A stretch of 64,000 nucleotides of DNA from NCBI RefSeq assembly GCF_900199455.1, contig NZ_FZQR01000005.1, positions 344,646-408,645 of the forward strand, written 5' to 3'. The stretch comes from Mesorhizobium carmichaelinearum. Lineage in GTDB: Bacteria; Pseudomonadota; Alphaproteobacteria; Rhizobiales; Rhizobiaceae. How positions within the stretch are numbered: the stretch's first letter is position 1; each line of letters opens with the position of its first letter. Shown here piece by piece: positions 38,296-47,655 of this stretch. The notes beneath the pieces were generated by a model, which saw nothing but the letters and a program-made list of their open reading frames with translations, had not been told where the DNA came from and searched no databases. Made by a program: the position numbers and the translations under genes.

Positions 38296-39185
38296 ATGCA
38301 ACAGACAATCCTGATTACCGGCGCCTCCAGCGGTTTTGGCGCGATGACGGCGCGGGCGCTCGCGAGAGCCGGCCACACGGTCTATGCCTCGATGCGCGAC
38401 CCCTCGGCGCGTGGCGCGGCGGTAGCCGCGATGGAAAAGTTCGCTCGTGACGAGGGTGTGGCGCTGAAGACCATCGCGCTCGACGTCACCTCCGACGCCT
38501 CGGCGCAAGCGGCGATCCGGCAGATCGTACCGAGGCCGGCCAGCTCGACGTGCTGATCCACAATGCCGGGCATACGGGGTTCGGGCCGGCGGAAGCCTTT
38601 TCGCCCGAACAGCTGGCGCAGCTCTATGATGTCAACGTCGTCGGCACGCAGCGCGTCAACCGCGCCGCCCTGCCGCATATGCGGTCTATCGGCCGGGCCC
38701 AGATGATCTGGGTCGGTTCGAGCAGCACACGTGGCGGCACACCGCCCTTCCTGGCGCCCTATTTCGCCGCCAAGGCCGGCATGGACGCACTGGCGCAGAG
38801 CTATGCGCTGGAACTCGCCCGCTTCGGCATCGAGACGACGATCGTCGTGCCAGGCGCCTTCACCAAGGGCACGGAGCATTTCCACCATGCGGCGGCACCC
38901 GCCGATGCCGAGCGCGCCGGTGCCTACTGGTCCGGACCCTATGCCGGTGCCGACCAGCAGGCGCTGAAGGGGCTGGCGGCCCTGGAGCCGGCGGATGCCG
39001 ATCCGGCCGAGGTTGCGGCAGCAATCGTCGACCTCGTGGCGATGCCGCACGGAAGCCGCCCGCTTCGCGTCCACATCGATCCCTCCGACGACGGTGCGGC
39101 AATCGTCAACGGCGTTGCCGACCGCGTGCGCGCGCAACTCCTGGAGCGGATCGGCCTTGCCGACCTGCTCCATCCCAAAGCCTGA
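38296..39185 (+). pseudogene. SDR family oxidoreductase, single frameshift
   Basis: AAGGAG precedes the ATG at 38296. The N-terminal part (TGASSGFG, residues 8-15) is in one frame and the rest, from LIHNAGHTGFGPAE on, in another. Adding one base near 38527-38530 yields a continuous SDR of about 296 residues with YFAAK as catalytic motif. The long C-terminal extension is like that of the carbonyl-reductase-type SDRs. The break could be a true mutation or an assembly error; codons on both sides look healthy. Confidence 0.82.
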
Positions 39186-39215
39186 AACCCAAACTCAACA
39201 GAAAAGGAAACGATC

Positions 39216-39428
39216 ATGCCGTTCGCCAACATAAAAGTACCGCAGGCCGCACTCTCCAAGGCGCAGAAGGAAGACCTCATCCACCGGACCACAGCCATGT
39301 TCGTCGACTTTTTCGGCGAGGTCGCGCGCCCCACCACGATGGTGCTGGTCGAGGAAGTCGCCGACGGCGGCTATGGCCGCGCCGACGAGGTGTTCGTCGT
39401 CCCGGAAGCCTATCGCGCCAAGGAGTAG
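39216..39428 (+). CDS. 4-oxalocrotonate tautomerase family protein
   Basis: 70 residues, exactly the size of small tautomerases. Pro2 after the start (MPFANIKVP) is the catalytic base once Met is removed. AAAAGGAAA lies about 8 nt before the ATG. It catalyses keto-enol tautomerisation of an unsaturated keto acid. It is third in the LysR-linked operon with two SDRs, which suggests a small pathway for a carbonyl compound. Confidence 0.88.
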   Translation: MPFANIKVPQAALSKAQKEDLIHRTTAMFVDFFGEVARPTTMVLVEEVADGGYGRADEVFVVPEAYRAKE

Positions 39429-39466
39429 GGCCGCGCTCTGAGGCGGCAAAGGCCGGCGTTCTACGA

Positions 39467-39626
39467 CGCCCCCCTCTGTCCTGCCGGACATCTCCCCCAC
39501 GAGGCGGGAGATTGGCAGCTTTGGCGCCGGCACTCTCTCTTGCAACATTGGAGATTGGCGAAGGCCGTCGCGGCATCCGATCTCCCCCCTCGTGGGGGAG
39601 ATGTCCGGCAGGACAGAGGGGGGCGC
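39467..39626. repeat. Paired inverted REP-like palindromes (pair 4, opposite order)
   Basis: Units at 39467-39512 and, inverted, 39579-39626, 66 bp apart. Here the order of the two orientations is reversed relative to pairs 1-3: the GCGCCCCCC end faces outward to the left rather than inward. Confidence 0.85.
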
Positions 39627-39720
39627 CGTAGGGCTCGGCGGGCATGGTTGGCATCGCGACAGTGGTTGACCGCGCCGCCCATCCGGCAGATAGGTCCGCG
39701 CGACCACTCCGAGACCTGAT

Positions 39721-40815
39721 ATGACCGACCTCAAAGATGCAACCCGCGCCCCCGACTGGCAGGACGATGTCCGCCATGGCGTGCGCCATGTGCGCGACCT
39801 TGCTTCCCTGCCGCTGTCTCCCGCCGAGCGCCAAGCCGCGCAGGAAGCCGCCGCGCTCCACAAGGTGCGCGCGCCAAAAGCCTATCTCGACCTGATCGAC
39901 TGGAACGACCCGACCGATCCGATCCGCGCGCAGGTCATTCCGTCACCGGATGAATTGGTGGAAACCGAGGGCGAGCTTGGCGATCCGATCGCCGACCATG
40001 AGTTCAGCCCGGTGCCCAGGCTGACGCATCGCCATGCCGACCGGGTGCTGTTGTTCCCGACCTATCAATGCGCGGTCTATTGCCGGTTCTGCTTCCGCAA
40101 GGAATCGCTGACCTCGATCGGCCGTGGCTATACGCGCGAGGCGCTGGAGCCGGCGCTGGCCTATATTGCGGATCATCCCGAGATCCGCGAGGTGATCCTG
40201 ACGGGCGGCGACCCGCTGTCGCTCCCCGACAAGGCCCTTGCCGAAATCCGCGCGCGCATCGAGGCCATTCCGCATGTCCGGCTCCTGCGCATCCACACGC
40301 GCGTGCCCGTCGTGCTGCCGTCGCGCATCACATCCGGGCTGGTCGAGGCCTTGCAGGGCCGGCTGATGGTCACCGTGGTCACGCATTTCAACCACGCGCG
40401 GGAGATCACCGATGCCACCGAGACAGCCTGCCGGACCATGCGGCAAGCGGGCTTCGTGCTGCTCAACCAGAGCGTCCTGCTGAAAGGCGTCAACGACAGC
40501 GTCGAGGTGCTGGAAGAGCTCTGCCGCGAGCTGATGTACCGGCTGGGGGTAAAACCCTACTACCTGCATCATGGCGACCTCGCGCGCGGCATGGCGCACC
40601 GGCGCACCACGATTGCGCAGGGCCAGGCGCTGGTGGAGGCGCTGAGGGCGCGCCTGTCAGGCATCTGCAATCCCGTCTATGTGCTCGACCTGCCGGAAGG
40701 CGGCGGCAAGGTGCCGCTCGGGCCGTGTCCTATCGAGGGCCGCGACGGGGACAGCTGGCAGATACGCGGGCTGGATGGCGCGGTGAGGACGTACCGGGAG
40801 ATCGTGAGCGAGTAG
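39721..40815 (+). CDS. Lysine 2,3-aminomutase-like radical SAM enzyme
   Basis: 364 residues. The radical SAM cluster motif is C117-x3-C121-x2-C124 (YQCAVYCRFC). Counting against the clostridial lysine 2,3-aminomutase as I remember it, the substrate-binding residues are kept: Arg126 (R134), Asp286 in HHGDLARG (D293), Asp323 in VLDLPEGGGK (D330), and the PLP lysine Lys330 (K337). EpmB, which modifies EF-P, usually lacks the second Asp motif, so free L-lysine to beta-lysine is the favoured reaction, with EpmB the alternative. No efp or epmA gene is in the window. It converges, 9 bp apart, with the PPTase-GNAT-NRPS operon. Confidence 0.82.
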   Translation: MTDLKDATRAPDWQDDVRHGVRHVRDLASLPLSPAERQAAQEAAALHKVRAPKAYLDLIDWNDPTDPIRAQVIPSPDELVETEGELGDPIADHEFSPVPRLTHRHADRVLLFPTYQCAVYCRFCFRKESLTSIGRGYTREALEPALAYIADHPEIREVILTGGDPLSLPDKALAEIRARIEAIPHVRLLRIHTRVPVVLPSRITSGLVEALQGRLMVTVVTHFNHAREITDATETACRTMRQAGFVLLNQSVLLKGVNDSVEVLEELCRELMYRLGVKPYYLHHGDLARGMAHRRTTIAQGQALVEALRARLSGICNPVYVLDLPEGGGKVPLGPCPIEGRDGDSWQIRGLDGAVRTYREIVSE

Positions 40816-40824
40816 GGCGGCGCG

Positions 40825-41484
40825 CTATTCCCCGACAAATGCCAACACGACCACACGCGGGGCAATGCAATAGACGAGACTGGCGCTGCGGCCTGTCGTT
40901 GTCGTCGCGCGGCCCGCCTCGAGGTCGACGGCGATATCCTCATAGCCCAGCACCTGGTGGTCCAGCGGATAGACGGCCTTGTAGACCGCTTCCTTGGCGG
41001 CAAACAGGATGCGACCGGCAAGAAGCTGGTCGGCTGTGTCCATCCGGTCCGCAGCGGTCGCAACGAGCGCGAAAATATCGTCCGGCAGGGGCAGTGCCGG
41101 CTCGACGTCGATACCGAGGGAGACGATGTGGCCAATTTGCGCGACCGCCGCCACGGCCATGTCGTCGTCATGGGCGAGCGAACCAATTATCCCGTCCGGC
41201 CAGACCGGAGCAGCGGACGGCGCGCGCGGGATGGCGACGTTGCTGATGCCGATATCGGCCAGCAGCCGGTGCGCGATCCAGCGGGCGGCACCACTGGCGC
41301 GCCGCATGGCCGGCTGGCGCGCGGGGATCGAACGCGCTTCTTCGGGCAGCAGATGGGCCTCGTCCGCGTCGCGTATCAGCCGGCATCCGGTGCGGATTCC
41401 CTTCGGGGCGATGGCGGCCAGCGCCCGCGCCACGGAGGTTTCCTCAGGCAAATCTGGAGGCGAAGGATTTGAGGGGGACATCAT
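40825..41484 (-). CDS. 4'-phosphopantetheinyl transferase (EntD-like)
   Basis: 219 residues. Motifs of the EntD branch: GSLAHDDD (101-108), the metal-binding LGIDVEP (123-129) and FAAKEAVYKAVYP (161-173). It transfers the 4'-phosphopantetheine arm from CoA to a carrier-protein serine. It is third in the operon: its ATG overlaps the stop of the GNAT gene by 4 nt. The obvious target is Ser602 of the NRPS carrier domain encoded upstream. Confidence 0.9.
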   Translation of the reverse strand: MMSPSNPSPPDLPEETSVARALAAIAPKGIRTGCRLIRDADEAHLLPEEARSIPARQPAMRRASGAARWIAHRLLADIGISNVAIPRAPSAAPVWPDGIIGSLAHDDDMAVAAVAQIGHIVSLGIDVEPALPLPDDIFALVATAADRMDTADQLLAGRILFAAKEAVYKAVYPLDHQVLGYEDIAVDLEAGRATTTTGRSASLVYCIAPRVVVLAFVGE

Positions 41485-41960
41485 CGGCTGGTCGATGCCG
41501 GCAGGGCGAGGTCGGCGATCATTTCGCCATCCTCATCGAGCCCTTCTTCGACGAAGCCGGCACGGCGATAGAGCTGGCGCGCCGCTTCATTTTCGGGTTC
41601 GTAGCAGATGGAAACGTGCCTGATGTGACCGAGCCCGCCGATTTCGCGCAGCACCTCGCGCAACGCGGCCTTGCCGTAGCCTCTGCCCTGCCAGGCGCGG
41701 TCGATCATGAAACGGTAGATGCGCGCCTCGTCGTCGTCCCGTGGCGCCTCGTACATCAGGAACCCGACGAGCTGATCCCCAGCCATGATGACGCGCGGTC
41801 GCGCGTCCTTGTCGGATCTGGCTTCGCGCAGCGAGTCCGCATTGCTTGCGACGAAATCCATCTGCTGAGGCGCCAGTTGCAGTGCGGTGACCAGGGTTCG
41901 ATTGGCCGGGGTTACCGGGGCGATCCGGATTTCAATGCTGCTTCCGGATCGCTCTGTCAC
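41481..41960 (-). CDS. GNAT N-acetyltransferase, diamine/spermidine type
   Basis: 159 residues from a GTG at 41960 with GGAGG 5-6 nt before. The acetyl-CoA pyrophosphate loop is AWQGRGYGKAAL, and the C-terminal segment ENEAARQLYRRAGF is typical. The N-terminal pattern QMDFVASNADSL and IYRFMID matches the BltD/PaiA-like diamine and polyamine acetyltransferases. It sits between the NRPS (38 bp) and PPTase genes, so its substrate is probably a lysine- or diamine-derived amine of the same pathway, for modification or self-protection. Confidence 0.85.
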   Translation of the reverse strand: MTERSGSSIEIRIAPVTPANRTLVTALQLAPQQMDFVASNADSLREARSDKDARPRVIMAGDQLVGFLMYEAPRDDDEARIYRFMIDRAWQGRGYGKAALREVLREIGGLGHIRHVSICYEPENEAARQLYRRAGFVEEGLDEDGEMIADLALPASTSR

Positions 41961-41998
41961 GGGACCTCCAATGATATCGGCCCGGATGGCCAGTCAGC

Positions 41999-44900
41999 TC
42001 AAGCCGATGCGCTGGAGCTGTCCTCCATGATCGGCTCGACGAACCGATGCAGCTTGGCCGGGTTGCCGCGCCAGATCGAGTTGGGCTCCAGCTCTTCGCC
42101 CTTCATCACGAAGGAGTCCGTATCGACCACCGATCCTTTGCCCATGACGACGCCGTAATGGACAAAGGCGGAAGGCCCGAGCGTACAACCGTCACCGATA
42201 CGGATGAAGTCCGACTTGAACGCACCTTCTTCCAGCGAATGGGCCTGGATGACGCAGCCCTCGTTGAGCGTGGCGTCATCGCCGATCTCCACCAGCGAGC
42301 GTTCGGTGAGGTTGGCTCCACCGTCATAGACGCGCTTGCCGACCTTGACGCCCAGCAGGCGCAGGATCATCGGCCGGAACGGCGTGCCGGCAAACAGGCG
42401 CACGATCGGCGAATCCGCCAGCTTCCAGTGGCGTTCGTGGCGCCAGAAGGCGACGTCGTAGATCGTCGTCATTTGCGGCTTCAACCGGCCGAAACCAAGG
42501 CTTGCCCGCTCGACGAAGATGTAGAACGGAATGGTGATCGCCGAGGTCAGGAGCACGGCGACGAAGAGAGCGACCTCCGCCCATTCGGTGTAGTAGTTCA
42601 GCGCCCGGTCCCAGATCGCCAGCGTGGCGAACAGCATGACCCATTGGGTCGCCATGAACAGAAGGATCGTCACCAGATTGTGGCGGTTCTTGAATGGGAT
42701 ACGCTGGCGCCGGTCGGCCTCGTCGACGCCGGCGATAAGCTCCTTGTCGCGGTTGACCATGCGCGGGATTTCAAAGGCAGGCGAACCGAGCAGCCCGACA
42801 TTCTCGCGCAGCGGCCCGTCGATGGGGATCATCACCTTGGTGCCGAGCAGGACGTTGTCGCCCGTGCGGCCATCCGGCGGATAGTAGATGTTGTTGCCGA
42901 GATAGTTGCGCTCGCCAATGCGGGTGGGCTCCAGCCGGAACGCCGAGGCGGATTTGTGCACATTGATCATGTACAGGCCGTCCGACACCATGGTTTCGGT
43001 GCCGATCTCGCACAGAAGCGGGTTGTCGTGCTGCTGGTTGGAGCCGAAATTGGAGCCGGTCTGCACCACCTTGTTGAGGTTCCAGCCGATGGCGCGCATG
43101 TAGTGCACGATCGCCGAGCTGTCGCCGAACAGCAGCCCCAGCACACGCGAATTGCTGGAGAACTCGGACACGGTCTGCAGCCAGTAGCGGAAGCCGTAGA
43201 GTGTGTAGGTGCGGCCAGGCTTCAGGATCAGGCTGAAAACGCGCGGCAGGACGGTGGCGGCGAAAAAGGCCACGGCGATATAGCCGAAAAGCGTGACCGT
43301 GGTGCCGATGGCGACAAGACCGATCGTCTCCTGATAGTCGTCGCCGACATATTCCCAATAGCTGTGGAACAGGAGCGGCAGCGGGGTGACGACCGCAAAC
43401 AGCAGCACCAGCTGAACGGCCTCGTAGAGGAAACGCCGGACCTCGTAGGGGTTCGCGGTGCGCACCTTGCAATAATCCGCCGTGGTCGGCACGGCCGGCG
43501 ATCCATGCCAATGCTCGCCATCGGGAATGCTTTGCCCGCGTTGCAGCGAGGACGAATGGCCAAGCTGGCCGCCGTCGCCAATCGAGGTGTCGATGTCGAG
43601 CGTCGAGCCGACGCCGACGAAGGCATCGCGACCGATGCTCAGCGGTCCGGTGTGGATATAGCCGGCCTGGGCCCGATAGCCGAGGATCATCGATTCCTTG
43701 CGCAGGATGGTGTTGGCGCCGATCGAAATCAGATCCGTGCAGACGGGTACGGATTTGGATTCGATGACGGCGTTGTGCCCGAGCTTGGTGCCCAGCAGCT
43801 GCAGATAGATGCTGTAGAGCGGGCTGCCGCGGAACAGCACGACGGGCGCCGAGCGGATCAGCGTCTTGACGACCCAGAAGCGATAGTAGCGCCATCCCCA
43901 GATGGGGAACGCCTCGGCCTTCCAGCGGCCGATGAGCAGCCATTTCGCGGCAACGGCAAAGCCGGACATGCCGAAGAACACGCCGGCCGACAGCGCCACG
44001 CACCTGAGATAAAGCTGCAGCGGTTCATCGAGCGCGTCATAGACCCAGTCGAGACCGTGGTCGAGGACCCAGAGCGCGGCATAGCTGTAGAGCAGATAGA
44101 ACGAAAGCTGGCCCGCGCCGCAGCTCCAATAGGCAAGATTCGAGGCCTGGCGGGTGAGGACAGGCTCATTGGTGGCCGTCGTCATCTCTTCCGCCACGCT
44201 CAGATGCTTGGCCAGGCGCGCAACCGTCGGATAGAGATAGATGTCGCGCATGGACGTCGTCGCCCATTCCTTGCGCGTGCGCACACGGGCGCAGAAATGC
44301 GCCATCAGCAGCGAGTTGGCGCCGAGGTCGTCGAAGAAATTGTCCTCGACCGACACCGCGTCGAATTTCAGCACCGCGGCCAGAGCGTCGGCCAGGAAAC
44401 GCTCGTCGTCATTGCCGGGCGCCACCATGGCGCGGTCGGCCGAAAGCCTGGTGCTTGTCGGCTTCGGCAACTGGCGAAGGTCGACCTTGTTCGACACCGT
44501 CATCGGGATCGCCGGCAGTTCCTCCAGATAGGAGGGCACCATGTAATCCGGCAGGCGCCGCTTCATCGTCTGGGCGAGGTCGGCGCGCGAGAGCGCCGGC
44601 GCTCCGGCCTTGGGCGCGTAGTAGGCGACGAGCTCGACGCGGCCGGGCTCGATCTCCCAGGTGGTGACTGCGGCCTGCGCGATGTCAGGCTGGTCGAGCA
44701 GCACCGCCTCGATCTCGCCGAGTTCGATGCGGTAGCCGCGGATCTTCACCTGGGTGTCGATGCGTCCGGCATATTCGATTTCGCCATCGCCGTTGATCCG
44801 GCCAAGGTCGCCCGTGCGGTAGATGCGCTTCGACGGGTTGTTCGGCAGGCCGAGGAAATCGGGAATGAATTTCTGTTCGGTCAGGTCTTGCCTGTTGAGA

Positions 44901-46117
44901 TAACCGACCGCGAGCCCGATGCCGGCGATGCCGATCTCGCCCAGTTCGCCAGGCTCGGCAAGCTCCGGCAGCGAAGCGTCGAGAATGACGATGGAATAGG
45001 TGGGCAGCGGCGCACCGATGGTGACGGGCTTGTCCGGCGTCAGCGCGCCCATCGTTGCCGTGACGGTCGCCTCTGTCGGGCCATAGGTGTTGAGGATCTG
45101 CCGCCCCGGCTTCGACCAGCGCACCACCAGATTGTGCGGGCAGGCCTCACCGCCGACCAACAGCGTGCGCAGGCTGGGCACATCAGATGTCATCGACGAC
45201 AGCAGCGTCGGGCTGCAGGCCATGCAGGTGATGTCATGAAGACGCAGGAAATCCGCCAGTTCCTCGCCGACGAGCGGCATCTGGCCGGGTGCGGGCACCA
45301 CGGTCGCGCCGGCAACGAACGGCACCCAGATCTCTTCGGAGGAAAAGTCGAAGGCGATGGTCATGCCCTGGTAGACACGATCGCCCGGCCGGTAGCCGTA
45401 GGATGCGGCGGCGACGCGGATGAAGTTGACGAAACTCTGGTGGCGGATGGCCACGCCCTTCGGCCTGCCGGTCGTGCCCGACGTGTAGAGGATGTAGCAG
45501 ATGTCTTCGACCGCAGTGGGGGCCGGTGCCTTGGGCGGCTTCAGTGGCGCGTCGGACTGTTTGGAGATCTCGGCGGCGGCGCTGTCGATCAGCACATGCG
45601 GAACCGGCAACTGGTCGGCCCGCGACGCATAGGTGGCGATGGTGACGATCAGGCTGACGCTGGCGTCTTCGATGATCAGCGCCATGCGCTCCTGCGGAAA
45701 GGCGGTGGCCAGCGGCACGAAGGCGGCGCCCGCCTTCACCACGGCGAGCAAGGCCACATAGGTTTCCGCCGAACGGTCGAGAATGAGCCCGATCCGGTCA
45801 CCCGGCCGCACGCCGCGCTTGGCCAGCAGGCGGGCGAACTGGTTGGCGCGCTTGTCGAGCTCCTGATAGGTCCAAACACGTCCTTCGGAGATCACTGCCG
45901 GCAGGGTGGCGAATGTTTCGGCGAGCTGTTCGAAGACCGCATCGAGCCGCTCGCCGGGCTGGCCTGCCCGGGCGAAGTCCGCGCCCGTCAGAATCTGGCC
46001 GTGCGCGGCGATTACGGAGCCGGCGCCGGTTTTCGGCTGCGCGTCGCCAGTTTCGGGCTCTTTGCCCGGCCTTGCCGCGTCCCTGTCCAATGCGGCGATA
46101 TCGATACCGTAATCCAT
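41999..46117 (-). CDS. Pls/PosA-type single-module NRPS with membrane and hexapeptide-repeat C-terminus
   Basis: 1372 residues from ATG 46117 (a TTG two codons earlier is possible). Adenylation domain: A3 YTSGTTGRPKG (211-221), A5 NTYGPTE (343-349), A7 YRTGDLGR (433-440), A8 to 470, catalytic Lys544. Carrier domain: DDLGANSLL with Ser602. Then about six hydrophobic segments and two left-handed beta-helix (hexapeptide) regions near 785-865 and 1265-1345. There is no condensation or thioesterase domain, the hallmark of epsilon-poly-lysine synthetase-like enzymes. Aligned by eye to GrsA, the pocket code is D-F-E-A-L-G-T-V-T-K; the Glu at position 239 is like lysine-activating domains. It probably makes a cationic homo-oligomer at the inner membrane. 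Confidence 0.88.
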   Translation of the reverse strand: MDYGIDIAALDRDAARPGKEPETGDAQPKTGAGSVIAAHGQILTGADFARAGQPGERLDAVFEQLAETFATLPAVISEGRVWTYQELDKRANQFARLLAKRGVRPGDRIGLILDRSAETYVALLAVVKAGAAFVPLATAFPQERMALIIEDASVSLIVTIATYASRADQLPVPHVLIDSAAAEISKQSDAPLKPPKAPAPTAVEDICYILYTSGTTGRPKGVAIRHQSFVNFIRVAAASYGYRPGDRVYQGMTIAFDFSSEEIWVPFVAGATVVPAPGQMPLVGEELADFLRLHDITCMACSPTLLSSMTSDVPSLRTLLVGGEACPHNLVVRWSKPGRQILNTYGPTEATVTATMGALTPDKPVTIGAPLPTYSIVILDASLPELAEPGELGEIGIAGIGLAVGYLNRQDLTEQKFIPDFLGLPNNPSKRIYRTGDLGRINGDGEIEYAGRIDTQVKIRGYRIELGEIEAVLLDQPDIAQAAVTTWEIEPGRVELVAYYAPKAGAPALSRADLAQTMKRRLPDYMVPSYLEELPAIPMTVSNKVDLRQLPKPTSTRLSADRAMVAPGNDDERFLADALAAVLKFDAVSVEDNFFDDLGANSLLMAHFCARVRTRKEWATTSMRDIYLYPTVARLAKHLSVAEEMTTATNEPVLTRQASNLAYWSCGAGQLSFYLLYSYAALWVLDHGLDWVYDALDEPLQLYLRCVALSAGVFFGMSGFAVAAKWLLIGRWKAEAFPIWGWRYYRFWVVKTLIRSAPVVLFRGSPLYSIYLQLLGTKLGHNAVIESKSVPVCTDLISIGANTILRKESMILGYRAQAGYIHTGPLSIGRDAFVGVGSTLDIDTSIGDGGQLGHSSSLQRGQSIPDGEHWHGSPAVPTTADYCKVRTANPYEVRRFLYEAVQLVLLFAVVTPLPLLFHSYWEYVGDDYQETIGLVAIGTTVTLFGYIAVAFFAATVLPRVFSLILKPGRTYTLYGFRYWLQTVSEFSSNSRVLGLLFGDSSAIVHYMRAIGWNLNKVVQTGSNFGSNQQHDNPLLCEIGTETMVSDGLYMINVHKSASAFRLEPTRIGERNYLGNNIYYPPDGRTGDNVLLGTKVMIPIDGPLRENVGLLGSPAFEIPRMVNRDKELIAGVDEADRRQRIPFKNRHNLVTILLFMATQWVMLFATLAIWDRALNYYTEWAEVALFVAVLLTSAITIPFYIFVERASLGFGRLKPQMTTIYDVAFWRHERHWKLADSPIVRLFAGTPFRPMILRLLGVKVGKRVYDGGANLTERSLVEIGDDATLNEGCVIQAHSLEEGAFKSDFIRIGDGCTLGPSAFVHYGVVMGKGSVVDTDSFVMKGEELEPNSIWRGNPAKLHRFVEPIMEDSSSASA

Positions 46118-46250
46118 TTCCAAACTTTCTCGCCCTTACTGCGCATTGCCAGGCTGTTCATGCCGCCGCATTGGCAGGCCTTTGCCGGCTGCGCCGCCGC
46201 TGCATTTGACCGTTGTGCGCGTGTGCGGCGGCCGATTCCCGGCCGTTGAG

Positions 46251-46321
46251 GGATGCTTATGGCATCCGATCTTTTCGCCAGTTTTTCCGAACTGTTGAAT
46301 ATTGTTTCTGAAGTGTGTCTG
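46251..46321 (-). promoter_or_regulatory. Conserved 71-nt intergenic element, copy 2
   Basis: Match of 4065-4135, oriented toward the NRPS gene (134 nt from its start). On the gene side lies a CGGCCG-ATTCC-CGGCCG hairpin whose counterpart at copy 1 has a different sequence but the same pairing, which favours an RNA structure. In this copy the end of the element also forms GGATGC-TTATG-GCATCC. The rest of 46118-46441 holds no gene. Confidence 0.6.
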
Positions 46322-46441
46322 AGCGGGACATCGTGAACAGGGAGGGGCTGGAGGAGCGGCCCTCCGCTGCCGTGCAAAGCCGGTGTTGTCGCGGCTCGGC
46401 AACCATGCCTATGCTGCGCGGTTCGCGGAGGATCGTGGCGG

Positions 46442-47503
46442 ATGGCAGCGGCAGGCAACGGTCAAGAGCCGGGCGGGGCTCTCGCGGATTGCGGGGTCCC
46501 GCGCTCCGTGCTGGATTCGGCGAGCCTGGCGCCCAGGCAGGCCATCGCGCTGTGGCAGGAGAACATGAGTTTCTTCTACGACGTTCGCCTGCGCAGTGGC
46601 GGCGACGACCGCTTCCATGTCCATGCGGAAGCGTTTGATTTCGGCGAGATCGCGCTCAGTTCGTATCGATGCGTCGCGCAGAACTTCGACCGCTCGCGCG
46701 CCCGCATCGGACGCGACGGTCTCGACCAGATCACCGTGCAGCTCTGCCTGCGCGGCAGCCACGGCCGGCGCGATGGCGGACCGGATGAAAAGGCCTGCCC
46801 GGGCGACCTGATCGTCTCCGACCTGGCGCAGGCCCAGTCGACAGGGACGTCCGGTATCGACAGCCTCAACCTGACCATGCCGCGCCGCCTGCTGGCGCCG
46901 CTTCTGAAGGCGCCCGACGAGCACAATCTGCGCGTCATCCCGGGCAACGCGCCGTTGACTGCGCTGTTGCGCGGCCATCTGCTGGGCCTCTACCAGGCAG
47001 CGCCGGCCATGAGTCGCAGGGATGCCGAGTCGGTGACCAGGCCGACCCTGGACCTCGCCGCCGCGGCGATCAATTTGACTGTCGCGGAGGAAGCCGCTAC
47101 TTCGGTGCAACTGGCGCTGACCAGCGAAATCCGCCGCCATATCGACAGGCATATCAGCGGCCGGGACCTCACCGCCGAAACGATAGCCGCGCTGTTCGGC
47201 ATCTCGACGCGCAAGCTCTATTATCTGTTCGAGCCGCATGGCGGCCTCTCCAGATACATCCAAGAGGAGAGGCTGCGCCGCTGCCGCGCCGAACTTGTCG
47301 ATCCCGGCCGTCGGCACGAAGCCATTGGCGAGATCGCCGGCCGCTATGGCTTCGTTCACCGCAAGAGTTTTGTCCGCGCCTTCCGGCGTTCCTTCGACAT
47401 GACGCCGCGCGAGATGCGGGCGCTTGCCGCGGAAGGCCGCGGCCTCAACCGCGGGCATGGCGCGAACCGCAGCCTGTGGCATTGGATCCGCGAACTCCGC
47501 TGA
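46442..47503 (+). CDS. AraC family transcriptional regulator
   Basis: 353 residues. The N-terminal two thirds resemble the AraC-binding-like domain of NdvR/FeaR-type regulators (WQENMSFFYDVRLR, LCLRGSHGRR). The C-terminal AraC domain shows LTAETIAALFGISTRKLYYLF and EIAGRYGFVHRKSFVRAFRR. Divergent from the NRPS operon, with 324 bp between the starts, so it could regulate that operon; a second AraC gene follows on the same strand. Ligand unknown. Confidence 0.88.
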   Translation: MAAAGNGQEPGGALADCGVPRSVLDSASLAPRQAIALWQENMSFFYDVRLRSGGDDRFHVHAEAFDFGEIALSSYRCVAQNFDRSRARIGRDGLDQITVQLCLRGSHGRRDGGPDEKACPGDLIVSDLAQAQSTGTSGIDSLNLTMPRRLLAPLLKAPDEHNLRVIPGNAPLTALLRGHLLGLYQAAPAMSRRDAESVTRPTLDLAAAAINLTVAEEAATSVQLALTSEIRRHIDRHISGRDLTAETIAALFGISTRKLYYLFEPHGGLSRYIQEERLRRCRAELVDPGRRHEAIGEIAGRYGFVHRKSFVRAFRRSFDMTPREMRALAAEGRGLNRGHGANRSLWHWIRELR

Positions 47504-47655
47504 AGCCCGGACAGCAGACAATCCGATGCCGATCTTGCAGCTGTGGCCACATTCCTTGCGCCTGCCGCCACTTTTGCGCGGAGCGTCCACATAGGCCTTG
47601 AACTGTCCCTGTCGACCGCACGAAAACCGAAGGGAAGAACGGGGATCGAACGCAG

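Noticed and set aside
42047..46249. A 1400-codon open frame on the plus strand opposite the NRPS gene
   Set aside because: It mirrors the NRPS coding frame; in GC-rich DNA the antisense frame of a long gene often lacks stops. Its translation is Arg/Gly/Asp-rich without any domain, whereas the minus strand has clear NRPS motifs.
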